Assembly (NCBI GenBank): GCA_001692895.1
Contig: KV748216.1
Location: 992,001 to 1,056,000 of the forward strand
Reading direction: 5' to 3'
Length of the DNA: 64,000 nucleotides
Source of the DNA: Cenococcum geophilum 1.58
Lineage: Eukaryota; Ascomycota; Dothideomycetes; Gloniales; Gloniaceae
In this document: positions 1-13,600 of the stretch, one piece after another
How positions within the stretch are numbered: the stretch's first letter is position 1
How the letters are laid out: each line of letters starts with the position of its first letter
The notes under the pieces: generated by a model
Told to the model about the DNA's origin: nothing
What the model saw: the letters and a program-made list of their open reading frames with translations, nothing else
Database searches by the model: none
Made by a program: the position numbers and the translations under genes

Positions 1-589
1 CTAGAGCAACCTGGTAAGGGGGGGTGGGGTATTAAGGACTTTAATGGGGTTGCTCTAGCGATTACTAGGTTTTTGTACCGGAGTAGTAGAGGCAGTATGG
101 GCAGTATAGGCAGCAGGACGACGCTACAGAAGCTCATTAAGGTTAGGAAGAGTTGAATTGATATTAAACAAAGAGCTATTGGCCATGCTGTATAGTAGGA
201 AGTTGATATAGGCTTTACAAGGTGTAGATTTAGAGCGACTTTATAGTGGAAAACTTCCAGAAACTTACTATTAAAGTCGTCCAACTTCGGCGTTATATCT
301 TAAACCTAGCATTAAAGTTTACTTTATAAGCTGTTTAGGGCTTTTAGTCTATATAATAAGCTATCAATTCCGCGCCCTAAACTAGTCTATTTACTACCTA
401 GTTGTATAGATATTCTATGGTGTAAGTTGCGGTGAGGATATGCTTTTTTAAAGTTCTTCCGCACCCGATAGCGGCCCGTGCAGGTGCATTAGTAAGCGCT
501 TATTAATCACGGTTGTGTAGGATGATTGTGCCTGGAGACGCTCCGGGATATCTCTCTCTATGAGCACACTCGGCTGCCGTACGACCATG
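1..589. other. Left edge, no gene recognised
   Basis: No coding region is recognisable. An 11-bp perfect inverted repeat (CTAGAGCAACC at 1-11 and its complement at 48-58) encloses a G-rich stretch, and a short imperfect hairpin lies near 236-284. Part of this stretch may be the 5' flank of the hAT element that follows, but no matching terminus was found on the far side of that element. Confidence 0.4.
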
Positions 590-2570
590 AACTAGAAAGA
601 TACAAGAAGAATAAGATCTATTACTGTAAATACTGTATAGATCTACCGTATGGCGGAAAATCTACAACAAACCTTCGAAATCACCTTAAAAGCAAGCATT
701 AAATTGATTGTCTAGTCGACGGCCCAGGCATTTGTACGACAGTAAAGACACGGCTTAAGGAGTTATATGAGAGGCTCTCGGCTACTGACTAAGGAGAAGA
801 AATTGACCAGATTATACTCCGCAAAGTCCTTAATAAGGAGCTTGTTCACGAGGCTCTTATTTCATTAATCGTTGTACGATGTCTTCCATTCCGAATGGTT
901 GAGTGGCCAGAGTTCCGTATACTTTGTTATGTTCTTAATCCTCAGGCGGACGATATTATTATAATAGCTTATTCTGAAGTTAGTAAACTAATTAACACCT
1001 CCTGGCTCTCCTAAAAGGATATCGTACGACACAAGCTTCAGGCAGCAATATTAAGTATCCATATCTTACTTAATATCTGGACATCTCCAAATAAGCATCT
1101 TCTTCTCGCAGTCTGCGCGCACTTTACTTAGCAGAATAAGCAGAAGTTTTTAAGGGCGCTTTTTGCTCTTCGTACGGTACAATCTCATAGCGGTGAGGAT
1201 TAATTTGGAGTTCTTCTCCCTGTCCTACAGGACTTTAGAGTCGTACGACAGATTGGTGCAATTGTTTGTGATAATGCTTCTACAAATGATACTCTCTGTT
1301 GTATGGTAGGTGCCTACCTAAATTAAGAGGAGAAGATTAACTGGAATCCTGTTTATTAACGTATCCGCTACAATGGCCATATTATTAACCTCGCTGTACA
1401 GGCTTTTCTCTTTAAGGACGTTATTAGTACTGAGTAAATCTAGTTGTACGAAGTAGAGGATGAAAGTGGAGATAAAATCAGCGAAGTATATCTAGCTATT
1501 CGGAGGGATACGTTTCGTTATCTGGGTGTCCTCGGCAAGCTTCACAATATCATCGTCCATACACGAAGTTCTGCAGGTCGTACGAAAGATATTAAGTCTT
1601 TTGCTGGAAGAAGAATTCCTCTTAATAATCGTACGAGATGGAATAGCTGGTTCCATATGCTTAATGTTGCGCTTTAGAAGGATGGGGCGATTTATAAGTA
1701 CTAGAGGAAGTATTAGGACACCCTTAAAGACGACGAGTTAACCAACTTAGACTGGGATACACTTTGTATAATACATGAGTTTCTCTAAATGTTTTACGAA
1801 GTTACCCTTAGAACGTAAGGATATTAAGCAACAATTGACGGTGTACTAACTTTAATGGATGCTCTTGTTCGACACTTTAAAAATAGCCTTATATAACTCT
1901 TATTCCCCTTATCTTAGAAATCTATTAATTTTATAATAGGAATACTATAAAGCTGATAAGGATTTCTGTAAGCGTATCCACGTAGGCTGGCAAGTATTTG
2001 ATAAGTATTACCTTAAGTTGGACGATTCCCCCTTATACGCTGCTGCAATTATTCTTCACCCAAGTCGTTGTACGAAGTATATTAAGTTAAACTGGGAAAA
2101 TAAGTGGCAGAAGCCCGCGCTTAATAGGGTTAAGGCTCTCTAGGAGATAAAGTATAGAGGAGATAGTCCTTCTACCCCTAATACTACTATATTGTATAAT
2201 AAGCTTCTAAAACCAAAAGAGAATATAGACCATCTTGATAAGATTCTTAAGGACCTTTACCTTTTTGCTTGGCCACAAAGCTAGAATAAATACAAGAATT
2301 ATATCGCCAAGCCACTATGTCCAATTTCGGGGATATTAGCTCTTGATTGGTAGTGCTAGAATTAACAACAACAACGATGGCCGAGGCTCTCATTAATGGC
2401 GATTGATATTCTATTAATACTAGCAATAAGTGACGAACTAGAGAGAGTTTTCTTAGGAGCACGTTGTACAATATCTTAGGAGAGGATGCAGCTTGGAGTA
2501 GAAAATATTAAGAAGGTAGAGTGCTCTAAGAATTAGTTACGGAGTGGAATCTTAAGTAAATAAGAGGGCT
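590..2570 (+). mobile_element. hAT-superfamily transposase gene, decayed
   Basis: The conceptual plus-strand product is a hAT transposase, the enzyme that excises and reinserts its own element. A BED-type zinc finger comes first (CKYC followed by HLKSKH, about 615-700). The RNase-H-like catalytic core follows, with an INLAVQ-type block near 1390 and an LDNRTRWNSW-like block near 1620-1660. The hAT C-terminal dimerisation region is near 2380-2470 (RWPRLSLMAIDIL, then a DELERVF-like motif, normally AEPERVFS). The reading frame is interrupted many times, mostly by TAG or TAA where Gln codons are expected, and the usual LDIWTS block reads LNIWTS. This is what C-to-T and G-to-A mutation would give. 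The longest open piece is only 77 codons (1444-1677). No terminal repeats or 8-bp duplication were found, so the element ends are unknown and the limits given are those of the coding relic. Confidence 0.85.
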
Positions 2571-2829
2571 TAGAAATTGAATTTCTGAAATTAGGGGTTT
2601 ATTTTTAGCCTATATTTTATTTTATTCGCTAAAAAATAAAATCCTGGTCAATGCCGATAATTTTATTTCCTCCGATTGGCTGATTTTAAACCACGCTGGT
2701 CAGCGTTGCCGGTTAGCTTATTTTTTAGCTGGCTTAGGAATAATTGGAGCTCTTATTATTTACCGGTAAATACTGGGGGGTCGGGTAACCGCTCGGATTA
2801 TTACGGTGCGGTAGTCGGTTTGGGGTAAA
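2571..2829. other. Spacer, no feature seen
   Basis: About 260 bp of AT-rich DNA after the hAT relic, without recognisable coding. It may contain the 3' end of the hAT element or more of the gypsy fragment to its right. Neither boundary could be placed. Confidence 0.3.
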
Positions 2830-3524
2830 TAGCTACTATAGGTTTGGGACTCGCGTTTCGCGTGTTTATCTCCAGAGATAGTGTTCGGTCTTGGGGTTCT
2901 AGCGTAGGCATCTTAAGGGTACGGACTTCTTCTTAGAGGGCTTCCATTATTTTCTAATACCGTGCTTCTTATTTGGCTTATTATTAAGTTAGGGTAACTC
3001 GTTGTTATTTGAGGGCCTCTATAAAGGACTTCTGCATGCTTACCATTTGTTCTCGAAGGATGGATATAATATTAGCGGCCGTCACAGGGGCTTTAGGTGC
3101 GTTTTCCATTTCGGGTAGTAGTATAAGTGTTTAACGCAACGTAGTGTTACAGAGTAAGTATAAGTAACGATAATATATAGCGAAGTAGATATTATTAAGC
3201 TATATACATAAACTATGTAATGAGATTAAGACGTTGCGTAAGGAGAGAAGGTAGGAGATTGGGAAGAAAGGGCATATATTGTTAACTTGGTTGCTTAGTT
3301 AACACGTGTATAGGGTAGAATAGGGTTTAGGTCATGGTCCTAGTAGAACTTGGCAGAATTCGGTAGAACTTAGTAGAATTTGGTAAAACTTGGCAGAATA
3401 TGGCAGAATGCCGTAGATTGCCGTTGGATTGCCGTCAGATTGCCATTTTGCAGTTGGTCTCTAATTGCTGAGTTGGTGGAAATAGGTAGACGTGTGCAAG
3501 GTGTTACGGGGGTGTCCCGTAACA
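2830..3524 (-). mobile_element. Gypsy-3 family 5' end fragment with LTR
   Basis: An LTR at 3145-3524 matches the two LTRs of Gypsy-3 (37898-38268 and 43709-44077). The sequence just left of it resembles the sequence just left of the 43709 LTR, so this piece keeps the 5' LTR and the start of the gag side of a minus-strand copy. The rest of the element is absent here. The left limit is approximate. It is a broken fossil copy. Confidence 0.65.
3145..3524 (-). repeat. Gypsy-3 family LTR (380 bp)
   Basis: It starts TGTTACAGAG and ends CCGTAACA on the plus strand, with TG/CA termini. It contains several near-repeats of a GGCAGAATTTGGTAGAACTT-like motif. Base composition is less AT-shifted than in the two LTRs of the longer copy at 37.9-44.1 kb. 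No convincing flanking duplication is visible, as expected if the other end of the element was lost. Confidence 0.8.
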
Positions 3525-3639
3525 GTATGCATTAATTATAAGGACTAAAGGTATTAGATCTAACGTAGTGCATCTTATTATAAGCCTCTAGAATTCTATT
3601 ATTAGATTTCTAGTCTTTCGAAGACGTATAGGCAAAATT

Positions 3640-5036
3640 ATTTAGGTAGGACCAGCACTAGTTGCGGGTTAGTAGAGGTTAGGGTTCTATATATAAAGGT
3701 AGGGCCAGGATACGCTATAGAATTTACTTAAAAGAGCAGTTAGTAGGAGAACGAAGAGGCATATTAAATTGATGATAAAAAAAATAAAAATCTTAATAAT
3801 ATATTGAAGATACGTCCAAATTAGATGAAGGTTGATAATGGGAAGTAAGGTGTTAAGGAAAAGGATTAAGCTCGATAAGCAAAGTATCTTTATACTTTAC
3901 CGTCCAATACCCTTTTAGTAAATAGCCGCAACCTTACCGATATAACTCCGTTATAATAGCGTTATTTAGAAGGAAGGAAATACGCGTATAAGTTATTTAA
4001 CTATTACTTCCTTATAAAAACTAACTACGCGGCCAGGGGAAGGCAATTAAAACGTTAAATTAAAGACGTATATAGGTTAAATTAGACCTAAAACGATACT
4101 ATAGTATTAAAGAACAACGTTATAGACGTTCTTAACAATCGTATAATAGCTACAATTGCTATTATAAAATGTCCCTAATTACTGGGCAGTAGAGCTACGC
4201 TAAATATATAGCATAGGACTACCAGATTTAAAAGTATATACACCAAATCTTAAGAGATAAGTCTCTTTAACTAACTAATTAATACCTTAACCGTACCTAA
4301 TAGCCTAAAGGCAAATACGGGAGTAATATATTAGTAACGTAGAGGATTATAAGAAAAGGATTATAAGAAAGAATTATAGACTATATCTTAGCAGTTAAAG
4401 ACGACGGTAAGCTAAGGCTTTATATATTAAATCCTATACTAAAAGGTTTTACGGAACTATACTAGAACACTAAATTACCTATAATACTTATAATTAATTA
4501 CAGACCGGCATAAAGGCTTAGAAGTAGAGTTATATAAAAATCCTTATATTAGCTTAGGTAGTTACCGGCATACTTCTAGCAGGCTTCCAATAGGTCTTCT
4601 AGTAATCCTCGCATCTTTTCTCTAGTTATATTTTTTCCTCATTAAGGTTTTTTAGGAGTTTAAAGTAGGGGTTAGATAGATAGATAATATACAGCGGCAT
4701 ACCAACACCTCTCTAATATCTCTCCGAACCTCTTCCGGGACAAGCCCTTATAATCTCCCTATTATAAGGTAATGGCGATCAGGGGCCGACCGTAGAAAGG
4801 GGGGGGGTAATATAAGGGATATTATTGCGGATACCTTAGGTTGCCCTTAGGACAACCCCCAGACGCCCCTTAGATGGTTACCGGTTACGTGCTAGAGGCA
4901 CGTACCCGTAGTATATAGTCTCCACAATCCCAAAGGCCTTACCTCCTTAAGGATTCGTCTCTCTTACCAATCTATCCTATTCCAATCGTGTCCTTATAGC
5001 CCCCTATCTACAAGATCCCCTTATATTTTGCCCTAA
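3640..5036 (+). repeat. R1 interspersed repeat, left copy
   Basis: This segment is repeated in inverted orientation at about 49604-50450, plus a short piece left of the piggyBac-like element near 47249-47299. Orientation is arbitrary, chosen because a TATA-like tctatatataaagg lies near 3689-3702. The left copy holds about 480 bp (roughly 4021-4502) with no counterpart in the right copy, so one copy gained or lost that block. A TATA at 4995-4998 corresponds to the position where the piggyBac-like element sits in the other copy. Class unknown: it could be a non-autonomous LTR element or an LTR with flanking sequence. No intact coding. Confidence 0.6.
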
Positions 5037-8000
5037 AAATGTATAAGAAACGCTTATAGGGTATATTATTATAGGCGCTACTAATATCTAGGCTAAGCAT
5101 TAATACTATAAAGTCCTTTCGCATCGCCTATATAGATTTAATAGTAGTAGTGAGTAGCGTAAGTGCTAATAATGTTAAGCGGTTCTTTCTTGCCCCTATT
5201 TAGCTTTATAGTAGTAGGGCGTATTCCTTAGCTATGTCTGCTATATAATCCGCTATTACCCTTTCTAAGATCTTGCTAAGGGTATTCTCTAAGGTAATAG
5301 GATAGTAGCTCCCTAGAAATAAGTAGTTTACTTTACCTTCTTTATATAGGATAAACGTTATTATAACTCTTTTAAGTCTTAGGTAGTAGCCTATTATAAA
5401 GCATACTTTAGCTATATCCGTAAGCTAAGGTACTATTAATAGTCCGTAGGTCTTTAGGGCTTTATTTAGGATCCTATCTAGTCCTAGTACTATATTATTT
5501 AAAAGGCGGCTAATAGTTCTAGCTATTTCTTCAGTTATTATGTCGCTGTTAACCCTTAGGCGAGTTACTAGTGCTTTACCTATAATATTACTAAGGTCTA
5601 CTAGAGCTAGTTAAGGGAAAAATCTTTCTATAAGAATCTTTACCTTCTTATTATTATCGCTTGTGGCTAGTAATTTACCTAGTTTTCGCAGAGGCGGAAG
5701 GTATAGGTCTTCTACTAGGCGTCCCACCTTTTTCTTTACCTATTTTACTATTTTCCAAAGACCTTTGTTATAGGGGAGGCTTAGGTTAGTAGTATACTTA
5801 TTTATAAACCGTCTCCAGCTATTCCTTACTTCTTTTTTTAGGGTATTCTTTAGCTAGTTTCTTATATCTTTATATTATCTTTTATTTTTAGGATTATAGC
5901 TACTTATATATTTTCTTCTTACTTATTATTAGCTGGCGATAAGAACTGCGCATTGTGCGGACTATACGTATTGCGTATAGGGGCCCGGTTTTGAGACCAG
6001 GCAGTACTCTTTTAGCCTATTTTTAATTACTGCCTAAATCCTTTCTAGTCTTCGGTTAATTTCCTTAGGGGTAGCTAATAAGCCTCACTTATTTAGTATT
6101 AGGTAGATTTCTTCTAGGTCTTAAAGTTATTATTTAACTATATTAAGGAAGCTGTCTATCTTAAGCTTTCTTATTACGTATCTTTTACTATTAGGTTACG
6201 CCTTAATATTTAAATTTAGCTATATTTAGATAGGAATATAGTCTAAAGCAAGTACCTATTCTTTTTCGGGGTTATACCTTTTAAGTCTCTAGTATAGGCC
6301 TTTATCTATAAATATAAGGTCAATTATACTTCTAGCGGTGCCTCGTTGCCATATAATTGCTCTTAGGGGGGTAGCTAGCTTAAGGCCCTAGGTATCTATA
6401 GCTCTTAATAGGCACTCTACCTATTATTTAGTAGTAATATATATACCCCCCTACCGCAGGTAATAGAGGTTTATATCTCCTAATAGGATAGACTTTATAC
6501 CTTTAGTTTCTAGTAAGCTTATTACTAATATAATATTCTCTATTTATAGAACCCCTTTAACCCTAGGGTTATATACATTAATAATTTATACTAGTCCCCT
6601 ATATATCTAAATTATTATAACTATAATATCTAGGTTAACTGCCTGCTATAACTATAAGGATAGGCTAATAGCCTTACTAATTATAAAGCATACGTATATA
6701 GCTACTTTTAGTTCGTATAGGAGCTAAAATCCTTAGGGGCAATATATTAATTATATATAGGCATTATAATACGGCTCTTATATAGTAAGGATATAGTATT
6801 TCTCTAGGTCTAAACTGTCTAGTAAGGGCCTTATAAAACGGTGGTTTATATTACCGCAGTTATACTATATAATAGATAAGTAGCGGACCCCCAGCAAGGG
6901 TCCTTTACCTCTCCTTTATTCCTTGCTTCTTCTATTTCTACTTTCTCTAGGATATTTAGAACTTCTATCTCTTATATCTACACCCTAGTTACTACTTATT
7001 TTATATAGAGCTTTTTATTCCTATATTTTATGTTTCTATTAGCGCTTCTATATCTAAATCTATTATTATCTCCGGTTCTTCCCCTATTCTTACTAGTTAG
7101 CTATATACCCTTTAAGAATTGGGTACGAATATTATATTTGCCGCGTTAAGTCTAATTCTTAATTATCCTAGTTTTAAGCTTGCTATAGCTATCTATAAGG
7201 GTCTTCCTATAGGGCGTCCTCTCCCTTATATCCCCTATAACCCTTATATCCCTATACGGTCTAGTAATATCGCATAGTATTACTTCTAGCCTATTAAGGC
7301 TTAGGATAGCTAGCCTAGCCCCTTAGTATTAAAGGTAGGAAACGCTAGAAAGGCACCTACGCCCCCTTAGCTTATTACCTATTATTTCCATTTATATAAC
7401 CTAGCATACAGTTATTCCTATAGCTATTAAGCCCTTACCTTCCATCTCCTATATTTAATGCAGTTTACTCTCTTCTACGCCTTATATATACTTTAGTAGC
7501 AGTTTACGCATTTTATTTAGTCTTAATTTAAGCAGTATCTTATATTATAGGGGCCTATATAATAGCCGTAGCACACCTATACTGCGTATATGGATTAGGT
7601 GTGTCCCTATTATATATAGCGATAGTATTATTTTAGGCGGAGTCTATAGTTATAGAGCCTTACGTCGTATATAAGGCCATTTATAATAATACCTTTTTAA
7701 ATAAGGAGTTTTTACATTCCTAGTGTATGTATACTAATAATAAGGGAGCTATACNTTTAACNNGCGTTTCCCTAGCGAGTCTCTAGCAACCCTTATATTC
7801 TTTTATTATTCTTATTATATACTTAGTTTATATTTTCCTATTAAAGCTATTAGATTTAGGTGATCTTAAGTCCTAGTATAAGGCGTTCCATTTATTTTAC
7901 TATTTTATATATAGTTGCTATATTATCCGCCTAGCGTTCCTTTTCTACCCTAAGGCTTAGGGGAATTGCTAGGACTTTGACTAGGTAATCTTTATAAAGC

Positions 8001-8717
8001 ACTTTTATGCTAATATGTTCTCCTAGCCTGTCCCCTACCCTAACGGCTTATTTCTTTACCTATTAGTCCTTTAAGATAACTCTAATATCTCCGCTCCTAA
8101 GGTATTAGACTATAATAGCGTTATAGACCTCTTTATAAATTTCTATAAGGACTTTTATTTCTAATTATCCCCTAAGCCCCTCTACTTTTTTTATATTTAG
8201 TTATATTATAATTATATACCCAGATATTATCTTTAGGGGGGTAGGTTCCCTATACTATAGATATATAGCTACGGCAGCCTAAGTACGGTTCACCGGTAAA
8301 GAGGGGTTTTATTTATTTTTAATTTTGCTTAGCTATTAGAGGATTTAATTAAGGGTTTACTAAAAGGGCGCCTAAGGTTTACTAAACTAGCGGAGCTATT
8401 CTACTAGCTATATTAGTTCGTTATAGCTAACGGTTACTCCCTTATAACTATAGATACTAGACGCGTCTAATAGGCTTTATATTTTATTAGATGCCTTCTT
8501 AATAGAGGTCTTTCCGCTTTATAGTGTGGTATTCGCCCGTTCTTATTATAGAGGGCTATTGCTAGGCGTAGTTCTAGTAGACGCGCGCGAGTGCGAACCA
8601 CCGTCGTTTAACGTGTGCCTTCCCTACGATATATACATCTTAGGGGGATTCTCTAGGTATTTTTCAGGGTTCTTTTAGTTGGTTTTAGTCTTTTTAGGCT
8701 AGGTGTAGCAAGAGCTC
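5037..8717 (-). mobile_element. Tad-like LINE, left copy, 3' part missing
   Basis: This minus-strand LINE is the inverted counterpart of the first 3.7 kb of the copy at 10636-16175. Read on the minus strand it has the upstream coding region, a zinc-knuckle-like start of the endonuclease region (near 6800-6880), an APE-type endonuclease (about 6880-6100) and the first part of the reverse transcriptase. Similarity to the other copy stops at about 5037, inside the RT region, where R1 begins. LINEs usually lose their 5' end, so a missing 3' end points to later rearrangement or deletion. Its 5' end lies at the same place as in the other copy to within about 20 bp. It is full of stops in all frames and TA-rich, and has a few N bases near 7755. 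Clade assignment to Tad is from domain order and motif style, not from a search. Confidence 0.75.
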
Positions 8718-10635
8718 CAATCTAAAAGAAGAATAATAATAATAATAAATAGTAATAAAAGTAAGAATAATAATTAAGTAACTAAAGTAGTAGTAAGAAA
8801 TTAGTAGATAAAGTAATAGTAATAGGGTAGTAATAGGTAGTAGTAGGTAGTAGTCTCCTTAAAGTATTATAAGGTAATACTTAGATATAGATAGCTAAAA
8901 CAATATAACTCTTTAATTAGCTAGGTTAAAGAAATACTAAAATTCTATATAACCTACTACTAAAGTTATTATTTAAAATACTACTTACTCTATAAATATA
9001 TATATAACTATTTAAATTTAATATAATATAAATTGCCTTTACTTATAACCATTAAACTAATATAATAAAGTTATAATTACTAATTATGGTAAAGAATGCA
9101 AAGATAATATATTAAAACCCCTTAAAATTTATATAATATAAGCTGTACCCTTTTATTTATTAGTAAGAAAACGGGATTATAAGATCTTTATTATAATACC
9201 AGAAGATATTAAGAAGGCGTTAAAACTAAAGTAATATATTAACCCCCAACCCCTTATACTTAAAGAATATTATAATCTAATTAATACGTTTAAGAAATAA
9301 TTTATAAACTAACTACCCCTATATTAAGATAAGCACGATTTTAAAATAGAACTTAAACTTAGTATAATGCTAAAGTTCGGCCTATTATATGGTATGTTGT
9401 AAGAAGAGCTACTTATAATATAATAATACCTTAAAGAGTACCTAAAAAGGATTTATTTGCCCTAGTTAATTACTATTTACCTTATCTATACTATTTATTA
9501 AGAAACCTAAAGGAGGCTTAAGGTTTTATATTAATTATTAAGCCTTAAATATAATTATAATTTAAAACTAATATCTAATTCCTTTACTTTAAAAAACACT
9601 TAACTACTTAGCGAAAGTATAATACCTTATAAAGCTTAACATAGTCGCTGCCTTTAATTAAATCCGTGTTTATAAAGGAGATAAAAAGTATATAGCTTTC
9701 CGTATATAATAGGGACCTTTTAAATACCTAGTAATGCTATTTAGTGTAAAGAACGGTCCTAATATATTTTAGTGATATATTTATTACCGCGTATATTAAT
9801 AATATCTTAATTTATTCGTCTTTGCTTTCTAAGAATTAGAAGTATATCTAAATAGTCCTTAAACGCCTATAAGACGTGGGCTTATAATGCGATATTAAGA
9901 AATATAAGTTTTACGCATTTAAAGTTATATACTTAGGCCTAATTATATCTTGCGACAGAATTAAAATAGACTCTAAAAAAATTACTATAATTATAAACTA
10001 GGAAAGTCCTAGTAGTGTATAAGATATCTAAGGATTTCTAAGATTTGTAAATTTCTATTATTAATTTATTAATTACTTCTTAAAACTTATTTAGCTATTA
10101 GTAAACTTAATAAGGAAGAATATAAGATTTAAATAGACTACTAAATATAAATAAGCTTTTAACGACCTAAAATATCGTTTTATAACTACTCTAATTCTCA
10201 CCTATTTTAATCCGGACTTTAAATATATTATTAAAACAAACTTATTTAATTATACACTAGGAGGAGTATTATCGCAATATAATAAGAACGGCGAGCTATA
10301 CCTAATAGCCTTTCTCTCCCGGAAACTTATCCCTACTAAATTAAACTATAAGATATATAATAAGGAACTGCTTATAATTATTAGATNCTTTAAATAATAG
10401 NNTNTAAAACTTAAANNATTATTATTCNTAATANGNNTATTAANGGACTATAAAANCCTATAGTACTTTATAACTATAAAGTAATTAATATAACGCTAAA
10501 TTTATTAAGCCGAATACCTTTTATAATTTAATATTAAGATTATATACTAACCTAGTAAACTTAATTAGAAGCCTAACTTATTAATATAATAATTATAAGA
10601 CTTACTTATAAACGCCTTTAATAAATAGATTATAA
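8718..10635 (+). mobile_element. Gypsy-1, segment A (RT and RNase H)
   Basis: Old Ty3/gypsy element, broken, plus strand. This first segment carries the region before RT, the reverse transcriptase (about 9250-10000) and RNase H, ending near 10640 in a block typical of the gypsy RNase H C-terminus. It continues at 16176 after the LINE insertion. The gag side and 5' LTR are not seen, and the LINE copy at 5037-8717 abuts its left edge. It is heavily decayed with many breaks and is the oldest layer of the nest. Several N bases lie near 10387-10455. Confidence 0.8.
10622..10635. repeat. Target duplication of the LINE, left
   Basis: TAAATAGATTATAA, repeated at 16176-16189. The match extends to about 17 of 18 bases (10618-10635 against 16172-16189). 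It marks the insertion point in Gypsy-1. Confidence 0.65.
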
Positions 10636-13600
10636 GAGGTGCCGTTTAATTGGAGCTCTTGCTACACCTAGCCTAAAAAGACTAAAACCAACTAAAAGAA
10701 CCCTAAAAAATACCTAGAGAATCCCCTTAAGATATATACATTGTAGGGGAGGCATATATTAAACGACGGTAGTTTATACTTACGCGCGTCTACTAAAACT
10801 ACGCTTAGTAATAGCCCTCTATAACAAGAACGGGTAAATACTATACTATAAAGTGGAAAGACCTCTATTAAGAAGGCATCTAATAAAATATAAAGCCTAT
10901 TAAACGCGTCTAGTATTTATAATTATAGGGGAGTAACTATTAGCTATAACGAACTAATGTAGCTAGTAGAATGGCTTTACTAGTCTAGTAAACCCTAGGC
11001 GCCCCTCTAGTAAACCCTTAATTAAATCCTTTAACGGTTAAGCAAAATTAAAAATAAATAAAACCCCTTTTTACCGGCGAACCGCACCTAGGCCGCCGTA
11101 GCTATATATCTATAGTATAGGGAACCTACCCCCCTAAAGACAATATCTAGGTATATAATTATAATATAACTAAATATAGAAAAAGTAAAGGGGCTTAGGG
11201 GATAATTAAAAATAAAAGTCCTTATAGAGATTTATAAAGAGGTCTATAACACTATTATAGTCTAACACCTTAGGAGCGGAGATATTAAAGTTACCCTAAG
11301 GGACTAATAGGTAAAGGAATAAGCCGTTAGGGTAGGGGATAGGCTAGGAGAACGTATTAGCATAAAAGTGCTCTATAAAAATTACCTAGTTAAAGTCCTA
11401 GTGGTTCCCCTAAGCCTTAGGGTAGAAAAGGGACGCTAGGTAGATAATATAGCAACTATATATAAAATAGTAAAATAAACGGAACGCCTTATATTAAGAC
11501 TTAAGATCACCTAAATTTAATAGCTTTAATAGGAAAATGTAAACTAAGTATATAATAAAAATAATAAAAGAATATAAGGGTCGCTAGAGACTTGCTAGGG
11601 AAACGCTAGTTAAACGCATAGCTCCCTTATTATTAGTATATATATACTAGGAATATAAAACTCCTTATTTAAAAAGGTATTATTATAAATAGCCTTATAT
11701 ATAACGCAAGGCTCTATAACTATAGACTCCGCCTAAAATAATACTATTACTACATATAATAGGGATATACCCAATCTATATACGCAGTATAGGTGTGCTA
11801 CGGCCACTATATAGGCCCCTATAATATAAGACACTACTTAAATTAAAACTAAATAAAATATATAAACTGCTACCGAAGCATATATAAGGCGTAGAAGAGA
11901 GTAGACTACATTAAATATAGGAGATAAAAGGTAAGGGCTTAACAGCTACGGGAATAACTACACGCTAGGTTATATAAATAAAAATAATAAGTAATAAGCT
12001 AGGGGGGCGTGGGTGCCTTTCTAGCGTTTCTTACCTTTAATACTAGGGGGCTAGGCTAGCTATCCTAAGCCTTAACGGGCTAGAAGCGACGCCGCGCGAT
12101 ATTATTAGACTATATAGGGATATAAGGGTTATAGGGGACATAAGGAAGAGGACGCCCTATAGGAAGACCCTTATAGATAGCTATAGCAAACTTAAAACTA
12201 GGATAATTAAGAATTAAACTTAATACGGTAAATATAATATTTATAGCCAACTCTTAAAGGGTATATAGCTAACTAGTAAGAATAGGGGAAGAACTAGAGA
12301 TAATAATAAATTTAAATATAGAAGCGCTAGTAGGAATATAAAATACGGGAATAGAAAGCTCTATATAAAATAAGTAGTAACTAGGGTGTAGATATAAGAG
12401 ATAGAAGTTCTAAATGTCCTAGAGAAAGTAAAAATAGAAGAAGTAAGGAATAAAGGAGAGGCGAAGGACCCTCGCTAAGGGTCTGCTACCTATCTATTAT
12501 ATAGTATAACTGCGGTAATATAAACCACCGTCTTATAAGGCCCTTACTAGACAGCCTAGACCTAAAGAAATACTATATCCTTGCTATATAAGAGCCGTAT
12601 TATAATGCCTATATATAATTAATATACTGCCCCTAAGAATTTTAGCTTTTATATAAACTAAAAGCAGCTATATACGTGTGCTTTATAATTAATAAGGCTA
12701 TTAGCCTATCCTTATAGTTATAGCAGGCAGTTAACCTAGATATTATAGTTATAATAATCTAGATATATAGGGGACTAGTATAGATTATTAATATATATAA
12801 CCCTAGGGTTAAAGGGGTCCTATAAATAGAGAATATTATATTAGTAATAAGCTTACTAGAAACTAAAGGTATAGAGTCTATCCTATTAGGAGATATAAAC
12901 CTCTACTACCCGCGGTAAAGGGGTATATATATTACTACTAAATAATAGGTAGAGTACCTACTAAGAGCTATAAACACCTGGGGCCTTAAGCTAGCTACCC
13001 TCCTAGGAGTAATTATATAGTAATAAGGCACCGCTAGAAGTATAATTAACCTTATATTTATAGATAAAGGCCTATACTAGAGACTTAAAAGGTATAACCC
13101 TAAAAAAGAATGAGTACTTGCTTTAGACTATATCCCTATCCAGATATAGCTAAATTTAGATATTAAGGCGTAACCTAATAGTAAAAGATATATAATAAGA
13201 AAGCTTAAGATAGACAGCTTCCTTAATATAGTTAAACATAACTTTAAGACCTAAAAGAAATCTACCCGATACTAAACAAGTAAGGCTTATTAGCTACCCC
13301 TAAGGAAATCAACTAAAGACTAGAAAGGATTTAGGCAGCAATTAAAAATGGGCTAAAAGAGTACTGCCTGGTCTTAAAACTGGGCCCCTATACGCGACAT
13401 ATATAGTCTATATAATAAGCAGTTCTTATTATTAGCTAATAACGAGCAAGAAGAAAATATATAAGCAGCTATAATTTTAAAGATAAGAGATAATATAAAG
13501 ACATAAGAAACTAGCTAAAGAATACCCTAAAAAAAGAAGTAAGGAATAGCTNGAGANGGTTTATAAATAAGNATANTANTAACCTAAGCCTNCCCTATAA

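Noticed and set aside
1-58. 11-bp inverted repeat as terminal repeat of the hAT element
   Set aside because: Both arms lie within 58 bp at the left edge and no partner was found beyond 2570.
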